Assembly: GCF_900215205.1 (NCBI RefSeq)
Contig: NZ_OBDY01000001.1
Location: 554,786-618,785, forward strand
Length of the DNA: 64,000 nucleotides
Direction: 5' to 3'
From: Paractinoplanes atraurantiacus
GTDB taxonomy: Bacteria > Actinomycetota > Actinomycetes > Mycobacteriales > Micromonosporaceae
The stretch's first letter is position 1. Each line of letters starts with the position of its first letter. The translations under genes and the position numbers were made by a program. Shown here piece by piece: positions 37,569 to 46,116 of the stretch. The notes beneath the pieces were generated by a model, which was not told the origin of the DNA, searched no databases, and was given only the letters and a program-made list of their open reading frames with translations.

Positions 37569-39521
37569 ATGCGGCAGGACGTGTCCGCGCCGCGGGAGTC
37601 GGTGCTGACCGAGCCGACCGTCCTGCTGCCGGAGATCGGGCCGCCCGGTGACGGCGGGGAGCCTCCCGAGGGGTACGGCTGGGCCAACCACCCGCCGGCC
37701 AACCAGGGCCCGAAGAAGGCCGGCAAGGCCGTCGCGCGCAACTCGAGGATCCCGGCCCCGAACATCCCGCTGAGCCCGCCGCCGGCCGGAGCCGGTTCGC
37801 GCTCCGGCGAGGATCGGCCGCAGCCCGGCGAGTGGCCGGTGAACAACGCAACCCGGGGCGCGACGAGGGACAGCGCGGCGGGAAAGGGCGCGACGAGGGA
37901 CAGCGCGGCGGTAAAGGGCGCGGCGAAGGACAGCGCGGGGGCCAAGGCCGGGGCCGGCGCCAAAGCCGACAACGCGGCGCCGCGGGCCGGGACCAACACC
38001 GCCGATCCGCGGCGCAACCAGGCGATCGATCGATGGTCGCAGCGGCGCAATCGGTCGGCGGCGGTGCGGCCGGCGGCTCGGCCGTTCATCCGGATCCGCG
38101 GGCGGCACGCGGCGATGTCGCGGCGGCAGCGGTGGGAGCGCAGCTACGTCCGCTCGCTGGTGCTGTGTGACCTGCTGGCCGGCACCGCGGCCGGGGCGAC
38201 CGCCTTCGGCCTGCGCTTCGGTGACGAGGTCACCACCTACAACCGGGCCTACATCGTGCTCTCGGCCCTGCTGCCGGTGCTGCTGCTCGTCGTGCTGGCG
38301 GTCTCGCGGGCGTACGAGCGGCGCTATCTGTTCGTGGGCACCGACGAATATCAGCGCGTGCTCCGCGGTGGGGTCGGCCTGATCGCGGGAACGGCCCTGG
38401 TGTCGTACGCCCTCGATCTCGATCTGGCCCGCAGTTATGTCCTGGTGGCCCTGCCCACGGCGATCGGCACCTCGGCGGTGCTGCGCTTCGCGTTGCGCAA
38501 GCGGCTGCACCTGGCCCGCGCCCGCGGTCAGAGCCTGCGCCGGGTGATCCTGGTCGGTCACGAGCTGTCGATCATCGGGATGGCCCGGCAGCTGCGGCGG
38601 GAGCGGTACCACGGGCTCGAGGTGGTCGGCGCCTGCCTGCCGCCCGGGCACGACGGCGCCGGGGTCAGCGGTTTCGTCGTCTACGGCACGTTCGACGACG
38701 TGGCCTCCGCGGTCGAGCAGGCCGACGCCGACACCGTCGTGGTGCTGAGCTGTCCCGAGCTCGACGGCGAGCAGCTGCGCCGGCTGGCCTGGCGGCTCGA
38801 GCGCGACGAGGTCGACCTGGTGGTGGCCAGCGCGCTGGTCGACGTGGCCGGCGCCCGCACCACGATCCGGCCCTTCGACGGGCTGCCCATGCTGCACGTC
38901 GAGCATCCGCGGCTGCACGGCGGATCGAGGCTCGTCAAAGAGGTGGTGGACCGGCTCGGCGCGCTGGCGCTGCTCGTGCTGTTCGGCCCGCTGCTGCTGG
39001 GCGTCGCACTGTGTGTGCGGGTCACCTCCCGCGGGCCGGTACTCTTTCGTCAGGTGCGGGTGGGTCGTGACGGCAGTCACTTCCGCATCTACAAGTTCCG
39101 CAGCATGTATGTCGATGCCGAGGCCCGCCTGGCCGAGCTGAGGCATCTCAACGAGCACGACGGTGTGCTCTTCAAGATTCGTGATGATCCGCGGGTTACC
39201 CCGGTCGGGCGATATCTGCGCCGGTTCTCCCTGGATGAGCTGCCTCAGCTGCTCAACGTGGTGCTGGGGCAGATGTCCCTGGTGGGGCCGCGTCCGCCGC
39301 TGCCGGCCGAGGTCGCGGCGTACGCCGACGACGTGCGGCGCCGGCTCGCCGTCAAGCCGGGCATGACGGGCCTGTGGCAGGTATCCGGACGTTCGGATCT
39401 ACCGTGGGAGGAAGCGGTCCGGCTGGACCTGCGCTATGTGGAGAACTGGTCCCTGAGTTTGGACCTGGTCATCCTGTTGCGCACGATGACGGCTGTGGTG
39501 CGGTCGTCCGGGGCTTACTAA
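37569..39521 (+). CDS. Membrane polyprenyl-phosphate sugar-1-phosphate transferase
   Basis: 650 residues from ATG 37569 with GGGGAGG upstream. A long Pro/Ala/Lys-rich cytoplasmic region (1-185), four membrane segments (about 195-310), a Rossmann-like region (RRVILVGHELSIIGMARQL), one more membrane segment (about 470-492), then the bacterial sugar transferase domain: GPVLFRQVRVGRDGSHFRIY, KFRSMYVDAEARLAEL, DDPRVTPVGRYLRRFSLDEL, MSLVGPRPPLPAEV, KPGMTGLWQVSGRS. It starts exopolysaccharide synthesis by loading a sugar-1-phosphate on undecaprenyl phosphate. The rest of the pathway is not in this stretch. The N-terminal extension is unusually long and contains tandem repeats. Confidence 0.92.
   Translation: MRQDVSAPRESVLTEPTVLLPEIGPPGDGGEPPEGYGWANHPPANQGPKKAGKAVARNSRIPAPNIPLSPPPAGAGSRSGEDRPQPGEWPVNNATRGATRDSAAGKGATRDSAAVKGAAKDSAGAKAGAGAKADNAAPRAGTNTADPRRNQAIDRWSQRRNRSAAVRPAARPFIRIRGRHAAMSRRQRWERSYVRSLVLCDLLAGTAAGATAFGLRFGDEVTTYNRAYIVLSALLPVLLLVVLAVSRAYERRYLFVGTDEYQRVLRGGVGLIAGTALVSYALDLDLARSYVLVALPTAIGTSAVLRFALRKRLHLARARGQSLRRVILVGHELSIIGMARQLRRERYHGLEVVGACLPPGHDGAGVSGFVVYGTFDDVASAVEQADADTVVVLSCPELDGEQLRRLAWRLERDEVDLVVASALVDVAGARTTIRPFDGLPMLHVEHPRLHGGSRLVKEVVDRLGALALLVLFGPLLLGVALCVRVTSRGPVLFRQVRVGRDGSHFRIYKFRSMYVDAEARLAELRHLNEHDGVLFKIRDDPRVTPVGRYLRRFSLDELPQLLNVVLGQMSLVGPRPPLPAEVAAYADDVRRRLAVKPGMTGLWQVSGRSDLPWEEAVRLDLRYVENWSLSLDLVILLRTMTAVVRSSGAY
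37861..37950 (+). repeat. 30-bp tandem repeats within the sugar transferase gene
   Basis: Three units of 30 bp; the first two differ at one base and the third is diverged. They encode a Thr/Arg/Asp/Ser/Ala/Lys/Gly decapeptide repeat in the disordered N-terminus. The repeat keeps the frame, so copy number could vary without breaking the gene. Confidence 0.85.
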
Positions 39522-39540
39522 TCCTTGGGGAGTAAACAGA

Positions 39541-40431
39541 ATGGGCGAGCGGACAGAGACGTCGGCGCGCATGACCTCGCAGCGGGACAGTCTGGACCTC
39601 GGCCACGCGCCGGTGACCGACGGCGCCTTCGCCCGTTGGCTGGCCGACAAGGCCGGTCAGGCGCTGCTCCAGGTGCGGGAAGAGATGGGGTACGGCGACG
39701 GCGCCGCCCTCAAGGCGGCCGGTGACAAGGCCGCGCACGACCTGATGAAGGCCGAGCTCGCACGGTGGCGCCCGGCCGATGCCGTGTTGTCCGAGGAGGA
39801 CGACCATGCGCGGGCGGCGTGGCGCGACGGCGAGCCGGGCAGCGTCCGCCCGGAGCGGCTGAGCGCGGGCCGGGTCTGGATCGTCGACCCGCTCGACGGC
39901 ACCCGCGAGTTCTCCGAAGAGGGCCGGTCCGACTGGGCCGTGCATGTGGCTCTTTGGACGGCCGACTGCGGCAGCCCGGCCTGCCTGGCCGCGGGCGCGG
40001 TAGCGATGCCCGCCCAGCACCGGACGATCGCCACCGATCACCCGCCGGCCTATCCGCCGCTGCCGCTCGAGTCGGCGACGGGCGGGCCGATCCGGATCGC
40101 GGCCAGCCGTACCCGTCCACCGGCCTTTGTCACGACACTGGCCGAGGAGCTCGGGGCCGAGCTGGTGCCGATGGGCTCGGCCGGCGTCAAGATCGCCGCA
40201 GTGATCAACGGCGACGCCGACGCGTACGTGCACGCCGGTGGCCAGTACGAGTGGGACTCGGCCGCGCCGGTCGCTGTGGCGCTGGCCACGGGTCTGCACG
40301 CTTCCCGTATCGACGGTTCTACGCTGAGATACAACGAGGCCGACCCTAAGTTGCCGGACCTGGTGGTGTGCCGTAAGGATCTCGCTCCTCGGTTGCTTGC
40401 AGCGTTGCAGCGTCACCTTCCGTCAGAATGA
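39541..40431 (+). CDS. cysQ: 3'(2'),5'-bisphosphate nucleotidase CysQ-like
   Basis: 296 residues, ATG. Inositol-monophosphatase fold: AGDKAAHDLM, LSEED (metal-binding Glu pair), WIVDPLDGTREFSEEGRSDW, and the distal GGQYEWDSAAPVAVALATG. Hydrolyses PAP to AMP, clearing the by-product of sulphate activation and sulphotransferase reactions. The adjacent cysD-cysN pair supports this over a pure inositol phosphatase role. Confidence 0.9.
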   Translation: MGERTETSARMTSQRDSLDLGHAPVTDGAFARWLADKAGQALLQVREEMGYGDGAALKAAGDKAAHDLMKAELARWRPADAVLSEEDDHARAAWRDGEPGSVRPERLSAGRVWIVDPLDGTREFSEEGRSDWAVHVALWTADCGSPACLAAGAVAMPAQHRTIATDHPPAYPPLPLESATGGPIRIAASRTRPPAFVTTLAEELGAELVPMGSAGVKIAAVINGDADAYVHAGGQYEWDSAAPVAVALATGLHASRIDGSTLRYNEADPKLPDLVVCRKDLAPRLLAALQRHLPSE

Positions 40432-40486
40432 CGGTTCCCCGTAGGTAAGACAGCCGCTAAAAGCCGGAAAGGTCTGGAGACACACC

Positions 40487-41398
40487 ATGAGCCAGACGAA
40501 GCCGTACCGCGTCTCGCACCTGGATGCCCTCGAAGCCGAGGCCATTTTCGTGATGCGCGAGGTCATGGCGGAGTTCGAGCGTCCCGTCCTGCTCTTCTCG
40601 GGTGGCAAGGACTCGATCGTCATGCTGCGCCTGGCCGAGAAGGCCTTCGCCCCGGCCCGCATCCCCTTCCCGGTCATGCACGTCGACACGGGGCACAACT
40701 TTCCCGAGGTGCTCGACTACCGCGACACCCGGGTCGCCACCCTCGGCCTCAACCTGGTCGTGGCCAGCGTCCAGGAGGCGATCGACACCGGCCTGGTGCG
40801 CGAGCTGCCCGACGGCACCCGCAACCGCATCCAGACCCCGGTGCTGCTGGCCGCGGTCGAGAAATACCGCTTCGACGCCCTGTTCGGCGGCGCCCGTCGC
40901 GACGAGGAGAAGGCACGCGCCAAGGAGCGCATGTTCAGCTTCCGCGACGAGTTCGGCCAGTGGGACCCGAAGAACCAGCGTCCCGAGCTGTGGGCCCTCT
41001 ACAACGGCCGGCACCACCCGGGCGAGTCGATCCGGGTGTTCCCGCTCTCCAACTGGACCGAGCTGGACATCTGGCACTACATCGCCAAGGAGCAGGTCCC
41101 GCTGCCGAGCATCTACTACGCCCACGACCGCGAGGTCGTCGAGCGTAACGGGATGTTCTACGCGGTGAACGAGTTCATCCAGCTCAAGGACGGCGAGACG
41201 TCCGAGGTGCGCCGGGTCCGCTACCGCACGGTGGGCGACGCCTCGCAGACCGCCGCGGTGCTGTCGGAGGCCGACACGGTGGAAAAGGTGATCGACGAGG
41301 TCGCCGCGACCCGGATCACCGAGCGTGGCGCGACCCGCGGTGACGACAAGGTCAGCGAGGCCGCGATGGAAGACCGCAAGCGAGAGGGTTACTTCTGA
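40487..41398 (+). CDS. cysD: Sulphate adenylyltransferase subunit 2
   Basis: 303 residues, ATG. PP-loop ATP pyrophosphatase family: LLFSGGKDSIVMLRLAEKAF, VMHVDTGHNFPEVLDYRD, GGARRDEEKARAKER, and FPLSNWTELDIWHYI. With CysN it forms APS from ATP and sulphate. Ends TGATG, overlapping the cysN start by one base. Confidence 0.96.
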   Translation: MSQTKPYRVSHLDALEAEAIFVMREVMAEFERPVLLFSGGKDSIVMLRLAEKAFAPARIPFPVMHVDTGHNFPEVLDYRDTRVATLGLNLVVASVQEAIDTGLVRELPDGTRNRIQTPVLLAAVEKYRFDALFGGARRDEEKARAKERMFSFRDEFGQWDPKNQRPELWALYNGRHHPGESIRVFPLSNWTELDIWHYIAKEQVPLPSIYYAHDREVVERNGMFYAVNEFIQLKDGETSEVRRVRYRTVGDASQTAAVLSEADTVEKVIDEVAATRITERGATRGDDKVSEAAMEDRKREGYF

Positions 41399-42696
41399 TG
41401 AGTCAGGCCGTCCTGGAGAACGAGACGGCGCCTTCGGCGCGCATGGACCTGTTGCGGTTCGCCACCGCGGGCAGCGTCGACGACGGCAAGTCCACCCTGA
41501 TCGGGCGTCTTCTGTACGACACCAAGACCATCTTCGCCGACCAGCTCGAGGCCGTCGAGGCGGCCAGCGCGTCGCGCGGCGACGAGTACACCAACCTGGC
41601 GCTGCTCACCGACGGCCTTCGGGCCGAGCGCGAGCAGGGCATCACCATCGACGTGGCCTACCGCTACTTCGCCACGCCGCGGCGGAAATTCATCATCGCC
41701 GACACCCCCGGGCACATCCAGTACACCCGGAACATGGTCACCGGCGCCTCCACGGCCGACCTCGCGCTGATCCTTGTCGACGCGCGCAAGGGCCTGGTCG
41801 AGCAGTCCCGCCGGCACGCGTTCCTGACGTCGCTGCTGCGGGTGCCGCACCTGGTGCTCTGCATCAACAAGATGGACCTGGTCGACTGGGACAAGGCGGT
41901 CTACGACCGGATCGCCGACGAGTTCACCTCGTTCGCGGCCAAGCTCGAGATCACCGACCTGACGATCATCCCGGTGTCGGCGCTCAACGGCGACAACATC
42001 GCGTCGCGCTCGGAGAACAGCCCCTGGTACGACGGGCCGTCGCTGCTGCACCACCTGGAGCACGTGCACATCGCCAGCGACCGCAACCTGGTCGACGTGC
42101 GCTTCCCGGTGCAGTACGTGATCCGCCCGCAGTCGACCACGGTCACCGACTACCGCGGCTACGCCGGCCAGGTCGCCTCGGGCGTGCTCAAGCCGGGCGA
42201 CGACGTGATGGTGCTGCCGTCCGGGCTGACCAGCAAGATCGCGGCCATCGACACCGCGGACGGGCCGGTCGACGAGGCCTTCCCGCCCATGTCGGTCACG
42301 GTCCGGCTGGCCGACGAGATCGACATCTCGCGCGGCGACATGATCTGCCGCCCGCACAACGCGCCCGCGGTGGCCCAGGACATCGAGGCGATGGTCTGCT
42401 GGATGGACGAGTCGGCGCCGCTGCGCGTCGGCGGGAAATACGCCATCAAGCACACCACCCGCTCGGCCCGGACTGTCGTGCGCGGCCTGCAGTACCGGCT
42501 GGACGTCAACACCCTGCACCGGGACGAGGCGGCGGGCGAGCTGAAGCTCAACGAGATCGGCCGGGTGCGCCTGCGCACGACGGTGCCGCTGCTCGCCGAC
42601 GAATACCGGCGCAACCGCACCACCGGCGGCTTCATCCTGATCGACGAGAGCACCAACCGCACGGTCGGCGCCGGAATGATCATCGAAGCCCAGTAA
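41398..42696 (+). CDS. cysN: Sulphate adenylyltransferase subunit 1 (GTPase)
   Basis: 432 residues, ATG. Translational GTPase fold: G1 GSVDDGKSTLIGRLLYD, G3 DTPGHIQYTRNM, G4 NKMDLVDWDKAV, then EF-Tu-like beta barrels. GTP hydrolysis drives APS formation by CysD. The chain stops after the barrels, so there is no fused CysC (APS kinase). Its 3' end overlaps the convergent regulator gene by 17 bp. Confidence 0.96.
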   Translation: MSQAVLENETAPSARMDLLRFATAGSVDDGKSTLIGRLLYDTKTIFADQLEAVEAASASRGDEYTNLALLTDGLRAEREQGITIDVAYRYFATPRRKFIIADTPGHIQYTRNMVTGASTADLALILVDARKGLVEQSRRHAFLTSLLRVPHLVLCINKMDLVDWDKAVYDRIADEFTSFAAKLEITDLTIIPVSALNGDNIASRSENSPWYDGPSLLHHLEHVHIASDRNLVDVRFPVQYVIRPQSTTVTDYRGYAGQVASGVLKPGDDVMVLPSGLTSKIAAIDTADGPVDEAFPPMSVTVRLADEIDISRGDMICRPHNAPAVAQDIEAMVCWMDESAPLRVGGKYAIKHTTRSARTVVRGLQYRLDVNTLHRDEAAGELKLNEIGRVRLRTTVPLLADEYRRNRTTGGFILIDESTNRTVGAGMIIEAQ

Positions 42697-43498
42697 CGCG
42701 CGAGCCTGGGCGGCGCGGTTGCAGCGTCGCCCAGACGACCTTTCCGGTACTGGTCGGCAGCGTCCCCCAGGCGGTCGCGGTGCCGTCCACGACCCGCAGG
42801 CCGAGCCCTCGATCGTCGAGCGGCCGGCCGCGGAGCACACGGCTCGGCTTGATCAGGCGCGGCGGCTCGGGGCAAAGGTCGGACACGATCATGTGCAGCC
42901 CGGGCCCACGCAGGCTGACCACCACCGTCATCTCGGTGCGGGCGTGCTCGACCGCGTTGGTGACCAGCTCCGACATGACGGTCCGGCTCGGATGCAGCAG
43001 TTCCGGGAGGTTCCAGGCCAGGCAGGCGTCGCTGACCAGGTTGCGGGCCAGGCTGGGCGCCTCGGGGTCGGGCCGCAGCGTCAGGCTCAGGCGCTCGGTC
43101 AGCGGCAAGCGGCCGGCGATGGACACCCGGGCCTGCCTCACCTTGGCGTAGACGGGCAGGTGATTGCGGGCGCCGAGGCGCTGGAGCCGGTCGGCCAGCG
43201 GCAGGTCGGGCGGGACGCAGAGGGCCAGCTGGACGGGCGGCTCCATCGCCGCCGCCGTGAGCCGGGCGTTGATCCAGGTGGGCGCGCTGCGCGCCCCGGG
43301 GTCGTCGAGTCCGGAGAGGTCCACGATGATCGCCTCGGGGTGCTCGGCCAGGCATTTCTGCAAGCGTGTGCTGCTGCGCTGCCACAGCGCGCGGTCCCAG
43401 GGACCGGCGACGGTCACCAGGGCGACCGAGGCGTCGTGATCGCTTTCGACATGCACGGCGGACTCCTCGGTCGGCAGACACGCTGCGCTCATGGACAT
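42680..43498 (-). CDS. STAS-like plus HATPase regulator (anti-sigma/antagonist type)
   Basis: 272 residues, ATG 43498 (ATG 43492 also possible). Residues 20-125 resemble a STAS domain (ALVTVAGPWDRALWQ, IIVDLSGLDDPGARSA), but the usual phospho-Ser position reads Asp-Pro, so it probably is not phosphorylated. Residues 145-265 are an RsbW/SpoIIAB-like ATPase: N-box ELVTNAVEHA with Asn181, Asp207 in the G1 region, DDRGLGLRVVD at 228-238. Such proteins act in partner-switching control of sigma factors. Having both halves in one chain is unusual. No sigma factor is adjacent. Convergent with cysN. Confidence 0.8.
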   Translation of the reverse strand: MSMSAACLPTEESAVHVESDHDASVALVTVAGPWDRALWQRSSTRLQKCLAEHPEAIIVDLSGLDDPGARSAPTWINARLTAAAMEPPVQLALCVPPDLPLADRLQRLGARNHLPVYAKVRQARVSIAGRLPLTERLSLTLRPDPEAPSLARNLVSDACLAWNLPELLHPSRTVMSELVTNAVEHARTEMTVVVSLRGPGLHMIVSDLCPEPPRLIKPSRVLRGRPLDDRGLGLRVVDGTATAWGTLPTSTGKVVWATLQPRRPGSRVTGLR

Positions 43499-43570
43499 GC
43501 CGTCACGGTAATCGCGAACGCAGATCCACTAGTCGCCCCTTAGCTCCGCCGGGTGATCGGACTTAAGTAC

Positions 43571-43585
43571 TGCAACGTTGTATAG
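43571..43585. promoter_or_regulatory. LacI operator and -10 element in front of the repressor gene
   Basis: TGCAACGTTGTA (43571-43582; palindromic core CAACGTTG) overlaps a -10-like TATAGT (43580-43585). The GTG start lies 10 bases after the hexamer, with no ribosome site between. This fits autorepression and a leaderless transcript. Confidence 0.75.
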
Positions 43586-43594
43586 TCCACATTC

Positions 43595-44596
43595 GTGCCG
43601 CCGGGCCTCAAGGATGTCGCCGCGCGGGCCGGTGTGTCGATCAAGACGGTCTCCAATGTCGTCAACGGTTACGTGCACGTGGCCCCGGCGACGCGTGCCC
43701 GCGTGCAGGCCGCCATCGAGGCGCTCGGCTACGTGCCCAACATGGCCGCCCGCCAGCTGCGCAGCGGCCGTTCCGGGGTGATCGCCCTGGCCGTGCCCGA
43801 GCTCCAGTCGCCGTATTTCGCCGAGATCGCCGGCCTGATCGTGCAGGCGGCCGAGCAGCGTTCCTGGACCGTCCTGATCGACCAGACCGACGGGCAGGCC
43901 GAGCGCGAGCGCAACCTGGTCGCCGGGCTGCGCCGGCACGCCATCGACGGGCTGATCTTCAGCCCGCTCGCGCTGGCCGGCGAGGAGCTGGCGGTCGAGA
44001 GCGGGACTCCGATGGTGCTGCTCGGCGAGCGGGTGTGGCACGGGCCGGCCGACCACGTGGCCATCGACAACACCGCGGCCTCGGCCGACGCCACCCGTCA
44101 TCTGACCTCACTGGGCCGCCGGCGGATCGCCGCGATAGGCGTGCAGGACAGGCCCTCGGCCGTGACCGCGCACCAGCGGCTGGCCGGCTTCCGGTCGGTG
44201 CTGGCCGAGGCCGGGCTCCAGGGCCGCGAGGCGCGGGTGGAGAGCTTCCACCGGGCCGACGGCGCCGCCGCGATGGCCCGGCTGCTGGACGAGGGCGAGC
44301 CGCCGGACGCGGTCTTCTGCTTCAACGACCTGCTCGCCCTGGGCGCGATCCGCACGCTGCTGGAGCGTGGCCTGAGCGTGCCCGGCGACGTCGCCGTGAT
44401 CGGCTTCGACGACATCGAGGACGGCCGCTTCTCCACGCCGACGCTGAGCACGATCGCGCCGGACGCCCCGCGGATCGCCCAGCTCGCCGTCGATCTGCTG
44501 GCCGAGCGTCTCGGCGACGGCCCGGCCGCGGGTGGCGCCCCGCGGGAGCTTCGCGTCGACCACCGCCTTGTGGTCCGCGAGAGCACCTCCGCCTGA
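43595..44596 (+). CDS. LacI-family repressor of the arabinan operon
   Basis: 333 residues, GTG, no Shine-Dalgarno. HTH at 1-30 (LKDVAARAGVSIKTVSNVVN), hinge helix VPNMAARQLRSGRSG, then a periplasmic-binding-protein-like ligand domain (VIALAVPELQSPYFAEI, DGLIFSPLAL, DAVFCFNDLLALG, VIGFDDIEDGRFSTPTLST). The same 12-bp palindromic element occurs before this gene and before the arabinofuranosidase gene. Arabinose or an arabino-oligosaccharide is the inferred inducer. Confidence 0.93.
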   Translation: MPPGLKDVAARAGVSIKTVSNVVNGYVHVAPATRARVQAAIEALGYVPNMAARQLRSGRSGVIALAVPELQSPYFAEIAGLIVQAAEQRSWTVLIDQTDGQAERERNLVAGLRRHAIDGLIFSPLALAGEELAVESGTPMVLLGERVWHGPADHVAIDNTAASADATRHLTSLGRRRIAAIGVQDRPSAVTAHQRLAGFRSVLAEAGLQGREARVESFHRADGAAAMARLLDEGEPPDAVFCFNDLLALGAIRTLLERGLSVPGDVAVIGFDDIEDGRFSTPTLSTIAPDAPRIAQLAVDLLAERLGDGPAAGGAPRELRVDHRLVVRESTSA

Positions 44597-44616
44597 AACA
44601 AGTTACGGCTGGATTT

Positions 44617-44665
44617 CACAACGTTTACCGCCGTCTCTTTACAACGATGAATGCAACGTTGTAAA
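44617..44665 (+). promoter_or_regulatory. Operator cluster before the arabinofuranosidase gene
   Basis: Two related sites: CACAACGTTTA (44617-44627) and a second palindromic unit TGCAACGTTGTA (44652-44663), identical to the site in front of lacI. In addition TTTACAACG (44638-44646) and CGTTGTAAA (44657-44665) form a wider inverted repeat. The gene starts 8 bp later without a ribosome site, so the promoter and operators must overlap. Confidence 0.8.
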
Positions 44666-44673
44666 AACATGGC

Positions 44674-46116
44674 ATGGCAGTGGCGCACCTCACTCTCGAT
44701 CCCGCCTTCTCCGTCGCACCGGTCGACCGGCGGCTCTTCGGCTCCTTCGTGGAGCACATGGGCCGCTGCGTCTACACGGGCATCTTCGAACCCGGTCACC
44801 CCACCGCCGACGACGACGGTCTGCGCGGCGACGTGCTCGAGCTGGTCCGCGAGCTCGGCGTCAGCACCGTGCGCTATCCGGGCGGCAACTTCGTCTCCGG
44901 CTATCGCTGGGAGGACGGCGTCGGCCCGCGTGGCGACCGTCCCCGCCGCCTCGACCTGGCCTGGCGCGCCCTGGAGAGCAACGCCTTCGGGCTCAACGAG
45001 TTCATGCGGTGGACCGGCCTGGCCGGCGTCGAGCCGATGATGGCGGTCAACCTCGGCACCCGCGGCGTCGAGGCCGCGGCCGAGCTCGTCGAATATTGCA
45101 ACCTGCCCGACGGCACGGCCGCCGCCGACCTGCGCCGCAAGCACGGCGTGGCCCGGCCGCACGACGTGAAGCTGTGGTGCCTGGGCAACGAGATGGACGG
45201 CCCGTGGCAGATCGGCAGCCTCACCGCCGTCGAGTACGGGCAGCTGGCGGCCCGGGCCGGGCACGCGATGCGGCGGGTCGACCCGAGCATCGAGCTGGTC
45301 GCCTGCGGCAGCTCCAACTCGGGTATGCCGACCTTCGCGTCCTGGGAGGCGACGGTCCTCGAGCAGGCGTACGACCAGGTCGACTACATCTCGCTGCACA
45401 ACTACTACGACCCGGAGAAGTACGACGAGGCCACCTTCCGGGCGTCCGCTGTGGACCTCGACGGGTTCATCGACGACGTCGTGGCCACCGCCGATTTCGT
45501 ACGGGCGAAGCTGCGCCGGACCAAGCGCATCAAGCTCTCGCTCGACGAGTGGAACGTCTGGTACCAGAGCCGCTTCACCGAGCCCGAGGACCGGGAGATC
45601 GAGGAGCTGCCGGCGCTGATCGAGGACGACTACAACGACACCGACGCCATGGTGGTCGGCAACCTGCTGATCAGCATGCTGCGGCACGCCGACCGGCTCG
45701 CCGTCGGCTGCCAGGCCCAGCTGGTCAACGTGATCGCGCCGATCCGCACCGAGCCCGGCGGCCGGGCCTGGCGGCAGACCATCTTCCACCCGTTCGCGCA
45801 CACCGCCCGGCTGGCCCGCGGCACCGTGCTGCGGCCGGCCCTGACCGCGCCGGCCATGGCCACCGGCCGCCACGGCGAGGTGCCCGCGGTCGACGCCGTG
45901 GCCACTCACGACGAGGAGTCCGGCGCCCTCACGGTCTTCGTCGTCAACCGCGGCACCGAGCCGGTGCCGCTCACCCTCGATCTGCGCGCCTTCCCGCGGC
46001 ACCGTCTGGCGCGGCACCACACGCTCACCGGCGAGACGGCTGTCTCCCCGGGGAGTGAGCTCGTCCTCCCGCCCGTCTCCTGGCACGCCCTGTGCCTCAC
46101 TCCCGAGGAGTCATAG
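44674..46116 (+). CDS. abfA: Intracellular alpha-L-arabinofuranosidase (GH51)
   Basis: 480 residues, ATG, no signal peptide. GH51 motifs: RLFGSFVEHMGRCVYTGIF, RYPGGNFVSGYRWEDGVGP, acid/base Glu173 in CLGNEMDGPW, nucleophile Glu292 in LSLDEWNVWY. The C-terminal beta domain ends in LPPVSWHALCL. Cleaves terminal arabinofuranose from imported oligosaccharides. The stop overlaps the GTG of the binding-protein gene by one base; first structural gene of the operon. No ribosome site, so possibly translated from a leaderless mRNA. Confidence 0.94.
   Translation: MAVAHLTLDPAFSVAPVDRRLFGSFVEHMGRCVYTGIFEPGHPTADDDGLRGDVLELVRELGVSTVRYPGGNFVSGYRWEDGVGPRGDRPRRLDLAWRALESNAFGLNEFMRWTGLAGVEPMMAVNLGTRGVEAAAELVEYCNLPDGTAAADLRRKHGVARPHDVKLWCLGNEMDGPWQIGSLTAVEYGQLAARAGHAMRRVDPSIELVACGSSNSGMPTFASWEATVLEQAYDQVDYISLHNYYDPEKYDEATFRASAVDLDGFIDDVVATADFVRAKLRRTKRIKLSLDEWNVWYQSRFTEPEDREIEELPALIEDDYNDTDAMVVGNLLISMLRHADRLAVGCQAQLVNVIAPIRTEPGGRAWRQTIFHPFAHTARLARGTVLRPALTAPAMATGRHGEVPAVDAVATHDEESGALTVFVVNRGTEPVPLTLDLRAFPRHRLARHHTLTGETAVSPGSELVLPPVSWHALCLTPEES

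Noticed and set aside
37861..37950. Possible CRISPR-like or integration repeat
   Set aside because: Adjacent 30-bp tandem units without spacers inside an intact coding frame.
39541..40431. Inositol monophosphatase (SuhB) assignment
   Set aside because: The fold is shared, but the gene directly precedes cysD-cysN, so a CysQ role is better supported.
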